Of a DNA stretch of 12,433 bases, positions 5,787-12,357 are shown one piece after another. The stretch spans positions 1 to 12,433 of the forward strand of contig JAVEEH010000290.1 in the NCBI GenBank assembly GCA_030840545.1. The letters are read 5' to 3'. Position numbers and translations under genes: made by a program. How positions within the stretch are numbered: position 1 is the stretch's first letter; each line of letters opens with the position of its first letter. This stretch comes from Frankiaceae bacterium (GTDB taxonomy: Bacteria; Actinomycetota; Actinomycetes; JAFAQI01). The notes beneath the pieces are model-generated. The model did no database searches. It saw nothing but the letters and a program-made list of their open reading frames with translations, and was not told where the DNA came from.

Positions 5787-6127
5787 CGGTTGCAGAGCTG
5801 CTCGCGTGTGAGGTCGTCGATGCCAACGGCGACGTCGTCGGCGAGGTCCACGACCTGCGCTTCGAACGCCGCGGTGCCGGTGCCGCGGCGGGCTACCACC
5901 TGCACTACCTGATGTTCTCCTCCGGCTCGGTCTTCCGGCGCCTCGGCTACGGCTACGGCGAGATGAAGGGGCCCTGGGCGCTGATGCACGCGCTGCGCTG
6001 GCTCGCCGCTCATCGAGGGTGGGCCGTCGGCTGGGAGCACGTGACCCGCATCGAAGGACGCCGCATCCACATCGACATGCCGGTGAGCGCCTGCCGCTCG
6101 ATCCTCGACCTGACCGGAGGCGACTAG
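5783..6127 (+). CDS. PRC-barrel-like protein 2
   Basis: A 114-residue soluble protein beginning with a PRC-type strand pair (LLACEVVDANGDVVGEVHDL, about 6-25) and ending with WEHVTRIEGRRIHIDM (85-100), the usual closing strands of such a barrel. In between is an aromatic, glycine-rich part (GYGYGEMKGPW at 55-65) and a helix (about 66-80) not typical of minimal PRC domains. The ATG overlaps the stop of PRC protein 1 by four bases (ATGA, 5783-5786), arguing for equal synthesis and perhaps a heterodimer. It is only weakly similar to its neighbour by eye. Function unknown; PRC assignment is moderately sure. Confidence 0.72.
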   Translation: MTVAELLACEVVDANGDVVGEVHDLRFERRGAGAAAGYHLHYLMFSSGSVFRRLGYGYGEMKGPWALMHALRWLAAHRGWAVGWEHVTRIEGRRIHIDMPVSACRSILDLTGGD

Positions 6128-6129
6128 TC

Positions 6130-6306
6130 GTGACCGACGGCCTCGTGGTGCTGATCGCATGGGTGGAGTTCGCCATCCTCCTGATCGCGCTGCTCGCGTT
6201 CCTGCTCCATCCGACCAGCAAGGATCCTGCAGCCGAACGCGAACGTGACCTGAGCGACCCGTCAACGGATGACCAACCCCCCGGATTCTCGGGCAGCCTC
6301 GGCTAG
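6130..6306 (+). CDS. Small single-pass membrane protein, last gene of the transporter operon
   Basis: A 58-residue protein with one strong hydrophobic helix at about 5-27 (ending LLIALLAFLLHP) followed by a short charged, Pro/Ser-rich cytoplasmic-like tail. The GTG at 6130 comes two bases after the stop of PRC protein 2, so it belongs to the same operon. No family is recognised. Size and position resemble small regulatory or stabilising subunits of transporters, which is inference only. Its TAG stop (6304-6306) is shared, through the palindrome CTAG at 6303-6306, with the stop of the opposing gene. Confidence 0.65.
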   Translation: MTDGLVVLIAWVEFAILLIALLAFLLHPTSKDPAAERERDLSDPSTDDQPPGFSGSLG

Positions 6307-6509
6307 GTCGGCTCGATCGGGTCGACCCGCTTGAGGAACGACCGGATGGACAGGAAGTCCGAGAGCGACTGCTTGTGCTCGTCGCAAGCGACCCAGATCT
6401 TCTCGCGGTCCGGCGTGTGCAGCTTGGGGTTGTTCCACACCACCGACCAGGTCGCCACTGACCGGCATCCCCGCGCCGAGCAGATCGCCAGGTCCGCTTC
6501 CGCTTCCAC
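6303..6509 (-). CDS. Conserved small actinobacterial Cys/His protein
   Basis: A 68-residue protein with candidate metal ligands Cys10 and Cys15 (CSARGC), His31 (NPKLHTPDR), Cys42 and His45 (ACDEH). The order of motifs, CSARGC, a WNNPKLH strand, W-ACDEH, then SL-DFL-R-FL, is one I associate with a widespread uncharacterised actinobacterial protein family. A small zinc-binding fold is likely but not proven. The start is uncertain: GTG 6509 leaves a 25-base gap to the divergent oxygenase gene, whereas ATG 6536 has a G-rich upstream site and would add an extra CxxC (CSTC) but overlaps the oxygenase start in CATG. The stop codon overlaps that of the transporter operon in CTAG. Confidence 0.75.
   Translation of the reverse strand: MEAEADLAICSARGCRSVATWSVVWNNPKLHTPDREKIWVACDEHKQSLSDFLSIRSFLKRVDPIEPT
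6318..6329. repeat. 12-base perfect palindrome CGGGTCGACCCG
   Basis: CGGGTCGACCCG has no spacer, so it cannot form a useful RNA hairpin with a loop. It lies in the last codons of the small Cys/His protein, just past the convergent stops. It could be chance in GC-rich coding DNA; no function is claimed. Confidence 0.2.
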
Positions 6510-6534
6510 CCGTCCAGTCTGGCAGGTTGAGCAC

Positions 6535-7509
6535 ATGGCCAGCCCCCGGCAGCTCGGCATCGGAGAACGGGCAATCGACTTCGTCCGGCCCGGCGCCTCG
6601 GGCGCACCGGAACGCTTCTACGCACACGCCGGTGGACGCCCGACCGTGCTCGTCTTTCCCGGCGTCGGACCGGACTCGGGCACCGCGGCCCTCGCCGATC
6701 GGCTCGCCGGATACGCGAACGCGGACCTGCACTGGGTGACCGCGGAGCCCCCGTCGGCAGACAGCGAGCGCCGGACCTGGTCGGATCCCGAGCACACCCT
6801 CGCGGCGGCGTACGGCGGTGACCCGTCCCGGCCGACCATCGTCGTCCTCGATCCCAACCTGCGCATCGTCGGAGTCGTCGCGGGTGACGGCATCGCGGAC
6901 GAGGTCGTCCGGCTCCTCGAGGTCGCGAGCCATCGCGATGTGCCGATCGACGTCGTAGGACAGGCCCCGGTGCTGCTGATCCCCCGGGTGCTCGACGCAA
7001 CGCATCGAGACGGCCTCATCCGGGTCTGGCAGGAGGACGGCGCGGAGGCGACGGGCGTCGCCCGGGCCGGCGGCGACGTTCTCGACGCCGACGTCAAGCG
7101 GCGGCGGGACCACGTCGTCCGCAACCCGGAGCTTCTACGCGACCTGACCGCTGCTGTCGGCCGGCGCATCATGCCGGAGATTCGCAAGGCGTTCGCATTC
7201 CACGCGACCCGGTTCGAGGGGTTCAAGATCGCTTGCTACGACGCCACCAGCGGTGGCTTCTTCCGATCTCATCGCGACAACCTGACGCCGTCGACCGCAC
7301 GCCGGGTCTTCGCCCTGACGCTCAACCTCAACGATGACTACTCGGGCGGGCAGCTGCGCTTCCCCGAGTACGGCAACCAGCGCTATCGCCCCGACGCTGG
7401 CACCGCACTGGTGTTCTCGTGTGCCCACCTGCACGAGGTGCTCGATGTCACCGACGGCCGGCGCTTCGTGCTGCTGAGCTTCCTCTACGGCGAACCGGAC
7501 AACGCCTAG
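6535..7509 (+). CDS. Peroxiredoxin-like domain fused to a 2-oxoglutarate/Fe(II) oxygenase
   Basis: A 324-residue two-domain protein. Residues about 5-135 have the thioredoxin/peroxiredoxin order of strands (TVLVFPGVGP at 37-46, TIVVLDPNLRIVGV at 101-114), but there is no Cys in this part, so the peroxidatic residue is absent. Residues about 145-320 are a prolyl-4-hydroxylase-type double-stranded beta-helix: iron ligands His246 and Asp248 (SHRD) and His300 (LHEV), and Arg310 (GRR) for 2-oxoglutarate. GGQLRFPEYG at 271-280 is typical of such domains. It should hydroxylate a small molecule or peptide in the cytoplasm, target unknown. The ATG at 6535 has only a weak AGG upstream. Redoxin-oxygenase fusions occur in other bacteria. 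The FAD oxidase gene is convergent, 12 bases away. Confidence 0.88.
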   Translation: MASPRQLGIGERAIDFVRPGASGAPERFYAHAGGRPTVLVFPGVGPDSGTAALADRLAGYANADLHWVTAEPPSADSERRTWSDPEHTLAAAYGGDPSRPTIVVLDPNLRIVGVVAGDGIADEVVRLLEVASHRDVPIDVVGQAPVLLIPRVLDATHRDGLIRVWQEDGAEATGVARAGGDVLDADVKRRRDHVVRNPELLRDLTAAVGRRIMPEIRKAFAFHATRFEGFKIACYDATSGGFFRSHRDNLTPSTARRVFALTLNLNDDYSGGQLRFPEYGNQRYRPDAGTALVFSCAHLHEVLDVTDGRRFVLLSFLYGEPDNA

Positions 7510-7521
7510 CCGGCCGCGGTG

Positions 7522-8835
7522 TCAGCCCATCACCGTGAAGCTGCTGTCCTGGTTGACCGGCCGGCGCCTGGAGTAGTGCGAGAGATCGACGGTGAGGCCG
7601 GTGTGCTCCAGCTGCAGCGACACCGGATCCGTGTCGTGGTCGCGCCCGTTCTCGGATGCCTCCACGATCGCAGCGATGAAGCGACCGACCACCGGAGCGT
7701 TCTTGAACTGGTTGCCGCTGGTGCCGATCGCGACGTAGAAGCCGGGCAGGGCAGTGCGGTCGTAGATGGGGATCCAGTCGTCGCTCACGTCGTAGACGCC
7801 GGCGATGCCGCGGGCCGTCTCCGGGATCGTCAGGCCGGGGAGACGCCGGGCCACCCGGAGCACCTGGGCCCGGTAGACCGGTTGGGTGGGGTTGGGGTCG
7901 TAGGCGTCGGGGTCGTCCAGCCACTGCATCGGATCGCACTCGGGCTCGACCCCTCCGACCATCAACCCGTCACCCGGTGTGCCGCGGAAGTAGGTGCCGA
8001 GATCGAGGTCGGCGACCAGCGGTCCGGGCGCTCCTCCAGCGTTGTAACCCGGTGGTGCCGGCAGGTGGTGCACCTCCTGGCGCATCGGCCGTGTGCTCAC
8101 GGTGAAGTCGCCGAGCACGTCGGCCAGCGCGTTGATCCGGGCCGAGTGCGGCCCTGCGACGTTGACGACGACGGGTGCTTCAAGAACCTCCGCGGAGGTG
8201 AGCTCGACACCCGCGACCCGGCCGGCCCGGCGTCGCACGGCCGACACCTCCGCATGGAAGCGGAAGGAAGCGCCGATTCGTCGGGCGGCGACCATGAGGT
8301 TGTGCGCGGCCAGCTGCGGGTCGTCGATGAACCCGATGTCCGGCGTCCAATAACCGCCGAGCTCACCGTGCGGCTCGCCCCAGAACGCGTCGTCGGTGAC
8401 CGGTTTCGGCGGGTAGTGGCGGGACGGGTCGAGCTGGGGCAGCCGCCGGCGGATCGTCGCCGCGTCCCACTCTTCATAGGGGATGCCGACGCGGTCGAAC
8501 AGCGCCAGCACTTTCGCGACGTCCTGCTGCGGGGACTCGAGGAACAGCCCGCCGGTGCGCACGAGCCGCGCCATCCCGGCGTCATCACCACCGCCGAGAT
8601 GCTCGGGCCAGCTCTCCCACCGGTGTCTGGACTCCCAAGCCGCGACAACACCAACCCAGGTCGAGTAGTTGTAACGGACGATCGCCGATGACGCACTCGT
8701 CGAGCCGGCGCCCGCCCCTGCACCCCGGTCGACGACACAGGTCCGCCGGCCATCCCGAGCCAGCTCGAGTGCGATCGAGCTGCCGATGACACCGGCACCG
8801 ATGACGATCGCGTCGTAGGCCGGTCCGTCACTCAC
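7522..8835 (-). CDS. DAO-family FAD-dependent oxidoreductase
   Basis: A 437-residue flavoprotein of the D-amino acid oxidase/sarcosine oxidase fold, which oxidises an amine or amino acid to an imine and then an oxo product. The FAD dinucleotide site is VIGAGVIGSS at 11-20, with VVDRG at 34-38 ending the Rossmann unit. GSTSASSA at 44-51, NVAGPHS at 225-231 and the C-terminal GTSGNQFKNAP at 371-381 are family landmarks. No His or Cys is seen at the usual N-terminal covalent flavin position, so FAD is probably non-covalent. The GTG start has a strong GGAGG eight bases upstream. It follows the E1-like gene by 20 bases in the same direction, so the two form an operon. Substrate is unknown. Confidence 0.9.
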   Translation of the reverse strand: MSDGPAYDAIVIGAGVIGSSIALELARDGRRTCVVDRGAGAGAGSTSASSAIVRYNYSTWVGVVAAWESRHRWESWPEHLGGGDDAGMARLVRTGGLFLESPQQDVAKVLALFDRVGIPYEEWDAATIRRRLPQLDPSRHYPPKPVTDDAFWGEPHGELGGYWTPDIGFIDDPQLAAHNLMVAARRIGASFRFHAEVSAVRRRAGRVAGVELTSAEVLEAPVVVNVAGPHSARINALADVLGDFTVSTRPMRQEVHHLPAPPGYNAGGAPGPLVADLDLGTYFRGTPGDGLMVGGVEPECDPMQWLDDPDAYDPNPTQPVYRAQVLRVARRLPGLTIPETARGIAGVYDVSDDWIPIYDRTALPGFYVAIGTSGNQFKNAPVVGRFIAAIVEASENGRDHDTDPVSLQLEHTGLTVDLSHYSRRRPVNQDSSFTVMG

Positions 8836-8840
8836 GCGCT

Positions 8841-8848
8841 CTCCCTCC
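8841..8848 (-). promoter_or_regulatory. Strong ribosome binding site of the FAD oxidoreductase gene
   Basis: The minus strand reads GGAGGGAG five bases before the GTG at 8835, with the GGAGG core at spacing eight. It fixes the GTG start and lies in the short gap after the E1-like gene, so the second gene can be translated independently. Confidence 0.65.
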
Positions 8849-8855
8849 GCGTCCG

Positions 8856-11135
8856 TCAGTCGACGAGGTCGAGCGCAGCCTCGACGACAGAGCGGGCGTC
8901 GAGCCGGTGGTGTCGATAGACGTCGGCGAGCCCGCCGCCCTGGCCGAACGCCGAGACACCCAGGGACGACACCGGTGCGCCGGTCTCGTTGCCCAGGAAG
9001 GCCAGCGTGTGCGGATGTCCGTCGATAAGCGTGACCAGTGGCGACGCTCGGAACGTGCGCGCGAACACGCCGTCATCGACCCCGTACGACGAACCCGCCA
9101 GCAATCCGCGCCGTGACTGCGCCGCGCGCCACAGCCGGTCGTAGGACGTCACGACCACGACGTCGGCGGCGAATCCGAGCCGGTCGAGCTCCGCCGCAGC
9201 CTCGAGCGCTTCCGGCACCAACGCCCCGACGACAGCCACGGTCACTGCCGGCTCCGACCCGGCCGTGCTCAGGCGATAGGCCCCGGCCAGCACGTCGCGG
9301 CGCCGCGCGGCCCGTCCGGCCTCGTCAGTCGGCAGCCGTGCGAGCGACTGATCGACCGGACGTGTCGTGAGCCGCAGGTAGGCGGACTCACCGTCAGGTC
9401 GCCCGAGTCGCGACAGCGCGTCGAGCAAGCACCACTCGACCTCGACGGCGAACGCCGGCTCGAAGCACGTGACGCCGGGTGTCTCCAGGCCGATGGACGG
9501 CGTCGTGATGCTCTGATGGGCACCGCCCTCCGGTGCAAGAGTCACTCCGGACGGCGTGCCGACCAGGATCGACTGACCGCCCGCATAGGTGCCGAAGACC
9601 CAGGGCTCGAGGGCCCTGCCGACGAACGGGTCATAGACAGTGCCGATCGGCAGCAACGGCTGTCCGAGCTGGGACCACGTCGCGCCCAGCTCGCCGAGCA
9701 GCCCGACAAGGTTGACCTCGGCGATGCCCAGCTCGATGTGCTGGCCGGCCGATGTCTCGCGCCAACGGACGAGCCGGTCGCCGTCCTCGGCGAACCAGTC
9801 GTGGCGATCCTGCGGCGACCAGACTCCGACCTTGTTGATCCAGCCGCCGGTGTTGGTCGAGGAGGCCACGTCGGGTGAGACCGTCACGACCCGCGCGGCG
9901 ACCTCCGGGGCATCACGGGTGAGGTCGGTCAGCACCCGGCCGAGCGTCGCCTGCGTCGACTGCTCTCCCTTGTAGGACCGCCCCAGTTCGACCGGCACCG
10001 GCGGAGGCTCGGTCTCCGGCATCTTCGGCCGAGCGAGCCGAGCCGCGGTGTCGGCGCAGAGGCGTCCGGCTGCGGAGTCGGCGGCAAAGGCGCACCACGG
10101 ATCGTCCGGGTCGCTGCCCAGCGTCGCCGCCAGTGCGGCGTACTGTCCCTCGCTCAACAGGGCCGAATGGTTGGCCGGATGTCCCTCGACCGGCAGCCCG
10201 CGGCCCTTGACGGTGTAAGCGAACACCACCGTCGGGCGGGTGTTGTCGACCTCGCGAAAGGTCCGGGACAGCTCCACGAGGTCATGCCCGCCGAGGTCGC
10301 GCAGCGCCAGGGCCACCTCGGAGTCGGTCAGGGACTCGAGCACCGGCCCGACTGCCAGCCGCTCGCGCAGATCGGTGGCCGGCGAACGCAGCAGCCACTG
10401 ATACTCCTCGTTGCCCATGCCGTCGATGCGGGCACGCAACGCCTCACCACCGTCGCAGGCGAACAGCTCTTGCAGCCGCTTGCCGTACTTGACCTCGAGC
10501 ACCTGCCAACCCGCGGCGGCAAACATCCCCTGCCATCGGGTGATCGCGATGTCCGGCACGATGCGGTCGAGTGACTGACGGTTGAGGTCGACGACCCACA
10601 GCACCTCCCCCAGTCGCTGCACCATCGGGTCGGCCACGCACTCCCAGATCGCGCCCTCGTCGAGCTCCGCATCACCGAGCAGGCTGATCTGCCGGCCGCC
10701 TGCCTCGACGTCGAAATGCGCCTGCGCATAGCGCCGCGCGATCGCACCCCACACCGGCGCGGTTGCGCCGATGCCGACCGATCCGGTCGAGTAGTCCGGG
10801 ATGTCGGGATCTTTCGTCCGGGACGGGTAAGGCTGCAACCCGCCGAAGTCACGCAACCGTGGGAGGTACGACGGGTCGAGCCGCCCGAGCAGGAAGTTGA
10901 TGGCGTGCAGCACCGGCGACGCATGCGGTTTGACCGAGACACGGTCGGCGGACGTGAGCGTGTCGAACCACAGCGCAGTCATGATGCTCACGATCGAGGC
11001 GCTCGACGCCTGGTGCCCCCCGACTTTCACCCCGGAGGAGTTGGGGCGGCGGGCGTTTGCCGCATGCACGATGGAGGTCGCCAGCCAGAGCACCCGTTGC
11101 TCGACTTCCTGCAAAGCCTCCACCGGCTGCAACAT
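8856..11135 (-). CDS. Stand-alone pyruvate dehydrogenase E1-like (AceE-type) thiamine diphosphate enzyme
   Basis: A 759-residue protein with the domain order of homodimeric pyruvate dehydrogenase E1/transketolase. The N-terminal part shows GGHQASSASI at 39-48 and PHASPVLHAI at 70-79. The thiamine diphosphate/Mg2+ motif is GDAELDEGAIWE (154-165) through DLNRQSLD (183-190), where AceE usually has GDG rather than GDA. The catalytic Glu is probably Glu473 (LGIAEVNLVG), followed by a transketolase C-terminal domain (about 620-759). AceE is near 900 residues, so this is a shorter relative. The ATG at 11135 avoids a 225-base overlap with bioB that the open frame to 11384 would create. No E2 or E3 gene is nearby, so a free-standing 2-oxo acid decarboxylase or carboligase is possible. 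Substrate not known. Confidence 0.85.
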   Translation of the reverse strand: MLQPVEALQEVEQRVLWLATSIVHAANARRPNSSGVKVGGHQASSASIVSIMTALWFDTLTSADRVSVKPHASPVLHAINFLLGRLDPSYLPRLRDFGGLQPYPSRTKDPDIPDYSTGSVGIGATAPVWGAIARRYAQAHFDVEAGGRQISLLGDAELDEGAIWECVADPMVQRLGEVLWVVDLNRQSLDRIVPDIAITRWQGMFAAAGWQVLEVKYGKRLQELFACDGGEALRARIDGMGNEEYQWLLRSPATDLRERLAVGPVLESLTDSEVALALRDLGGHDLVELSRTFREVDNTRPTVVFAYTVKGRGLPVEGHPANHSALLSEGQYAALAATLGSDPDDPWCAFAADSAAGRLCADTAARLARPKMPETEPPPVPVELGRSYKGEQSTQATLGRVLTDLTRDAPEVAARVVTVSPDVASSTNTGGWINKVGVWSPQDRHDWFAEDGDRLVRWRETSAGQHIELGIAEVNLVGLLGELGATWSQLGQPLLPIGTVYDPFVGRALEPWVFGTYAGGQSILVGTPSGVTLAPEGGAHQSITTPSIGLETPGVTCFEPAFAVEVEWCLLDALSRLGRPDGESAYLRLTTRPVDQSLARLPTDEAGRAARRRDVLAGAYRLSTAGSEPAVTVAVVGALVPEALEAAAELDRLGFAADVVVVTSYDRLWRAAQSRRGLLAGSSYGVDDGVFARTFRASPLVTLIDGHPHTLAFLGNETGAPVSSLGVSAFGQGGGLADVYRHHRLDARSVVEAALDLVD

Positions 11136-11159
11136 ACGCCGACCTGACAGACTCCCGCC
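11136..11159. promoter_or_regulatory. 24-base gap between divergent bioB and E1-like starts
   Basis: Both genes begin at the edges of this gap (ATG 11135 minus, GTG 11160 plus). At least one promoter must lie inside the opposite coding region, or one transcript must be nearly leaderless. The minus side has AGG about eight bases before its start; the plus side has no convincing ribosome site. No palindromic operator is visible in the gap. Confidence 0.4.
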
Positions 11160-12167
11160 GTGACCATCTCTCCCGACATCCTCGACGTCGCCCGCACCCA
11201 GGTCCTCGATGACGGCGTGCCTCTGCACGAGGGACAAGTGCTGCAGGTGCTCCGGCTTCCCGACGACCGGGTGCCCGACCTGCTCGCCCTCGCGCATGAG
11301 GTCCGGCTGCGGTGGTGTGGCGACGCCGTCGAGGTCGAGGGCATCGTGTCGATGAAGACAGGCGGCTGTCCGGAGGACTGTCACTTCTGCTCGCAGTCCG
11401 GGTTGTTCGACTCACCAGTCCGCGCGGCGCGGCTCGACATCGACGAGATGGTGCAGGCGGCTCGCGAGACGCGGGCCACCGGCGCCACCGAGTTCTGCAT
11501 CGTGGCGGCCGTCCGCGGGCCGGACGCGCGGCTGATCGAGCAGGTGCGTCTCGGGATCGAGGCGATCCGCGCCGACGACAACGACATCAACATCGCCTGC
11601 TCGCTCGGCATCCTCACGGCCGAGCAGGTCGACGAGCTCGTCGGGCTGGGTGTGCATCGCTACAACCACAACCTCGAGACCGCGCGCTCACACTTCGCGC
11701 ACGTCGTCACGACCCACACCTGGGACGAGCGGTTCGAGACCCTCGAGCGGGTCCGCGACTCCGGCATGGAGGTCTGCTGCGGCGGCATCCTGGGCATGGG
11801 CGAGACGATCGAGCAGCGCGCGGAGTTCGCTGCGCAGCTGGCCGCGCTCGCGCCGCACGAGGTGCCGCTCAACTTCCTCGACCCACGGCCGGGCACGCCG
11901 TTCGCCGACTTGCCGACGCTGGCGGCGACCGAGGCACTGAAGGCCATCGCCGCATTCCGGCTCGCGTTGCCGCGAACCATCCTGCGTTACGCCGGTGGCC
12001 GCGAGATCACCCTCGGCGACCTGGGGACGCGCGACGGACTGCTCGGTGGCATCAACGCGATGATCGTCGGCAACTACCTGACGACGCTGGGCCAGTCGCC
12101 GAGCGACGACCTCGCTCTGCTCGACGAGCTGCGCATGCCGATCGCCTCACTCACCAAGGCGCTGTGA
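11160..12167 (+). CDS. bioB: Biotin synthase
   Basis: A 335-residue radical SAM enzyme that inserts sulfur into dethiobiotin to make biotin, the last step of the pathway. The SAM-binding [4Fe-4S] cluster ligands are Cys70, Cys74 and Cys77 in GCPEDCHFCSQS. The auxiliary sulfur-donating cluster ligands, matched by spacing to the E. coli enzyme, are Cys113, Cys147 and Cys207 plus an Arg in RYAGGRE (276-282). YNHNLET at 168-174 and GGILGMGET (208-216) are further signatures. Length is normal. The GTG at 11160 gives a standard N-terminus; no good ribosome site precedes it. The stop overlaps the next gene, bsaP, as GTGA. No other bio genes are in the window. Confidence 0.97.
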   Translation: MTISPDILDVARTQVLDDGVPLHEGQVLQVLRLPDDRVPDLLALAHEVRLRWCGDAVEVEGIVSMKTGGCPEDCHFCSQSGLFDSPVRAARLDIDEMVQAARETRATGATEFCIVAAVRGPDARLIEQVRLGIEAIRADDNDINIACSLGILTAEQVDELVGLGVHRYNHNLETARSHFAHVVTTHTWDERFETLERVRDSGMEVCCGGILGMGETIEQRAEFAAQLAALAPHEVPLNFLDPRPGTPFADLPTLAATEALKAIAAFRLALPRTILRYAGGREITLGDLGTRDGLLGGINAMIVGNYLTTLGQSPSDDLALLDELRMPIASLTKAL

Positions 12168-12352
12168 CCCACTGCACGGGTTGTGGTCGGGTCGCTGACA
12201 GCGGCGACCACCCGGCCTGCGCGGCGCGGGCGGCGTTCGAGCCGCCCCGCTTCTGCTCGCAGTGCGGCCGCCGGCTCGTCGTCCAGGTCACACCGCTGAG
12301 CTGGACCGCCCGGTGCTCCCGGCACGGCGAGACCCGGGCCGCTCAGCCCTAG
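12164..12352 (+). CDS. bsaP: Biotin synthase auxiliary protein BsaP
   Basis: A 62-residue Cys-rich protein. Cys4 and Cys7 (CTGCG), Cys19, and Cys31 and Cys34 (CSQCGRR) precede the conserved end VQVTPLSWTARCSRHG with Cys51 and His54. Size, motifs and position directly after bioB match the small actinobacterial protein family, Rv1590 in Mycobacterium tuberculosis, reported to carry an iron-sulfur cluster and to be needed for mycobacterial biotin synthase activity. The GTG at 12164 overlaps the bioB TGA by four bases, so the two are translationally coupled, as a helper would be. Its TAG stop shares the palindrome CTAG (12349-12352) with the convergent gene. Identification is from memory of the family, with strong context support. 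Confidence 0.9.
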   Translation: MTHCTGCGRVADSGDHPACAARAAFEPPRFCSQCGRRLVVQVTPLSWTARCSRHGETRAAQP

Positions 12353-12357
12353 CGGTC
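12337..12357. terminator. Short hairpin across the bsaP and dehydratase stops
   Basis: GGCCGCT (12337-12343) can pair with AGCGGTC (12351-12357) across a seven-base loop, giving seven pairs including one G-U in the plus-strand transcript. It spans both overlapping stop codons. It is short and lacks a U-tract, so a terminator role is tentative. Confidence 0.3.

Noticed and set aside
6318..6329. Palindrome CGGGTCGACCCG as a terminator
   Set aside because: It has no loop and no U-tract, and such 12-base palindromes can arise by chance in GC-rich coding DNA.
5720..7000. Open frame of 426 codons on the minus strand
   Set aside because: It runs antisense across four well-supported genes, is extremely rich in Arg, Ser, Pro and Gly, and has no domain pattern. 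Typical of GC-rich antisense frames.
7519..8691. Open frame of 390 codons on the plus strand
   Set aside because: It is the antisense shadow of the FAD oxidoreductase, whose motifs and ribosome site are clear. Composition is not protein-like.
11100..11160. Biotin-responsive operator or riboswitch before bioB
   Set aside because: The 24-base gap is too short for a riboswitch and has no AT-rich palindrome like known biotin regulator sites.
11136..11384. Upstream extension of the E1-like frame into bioB
   Set aside because: The extra 83 residues lie antisense to the start of bioB and read as a reverse shadow (many His, Asp, Gly) with no E1 similarity. ATG 11135 begins just before the recognisable domain.
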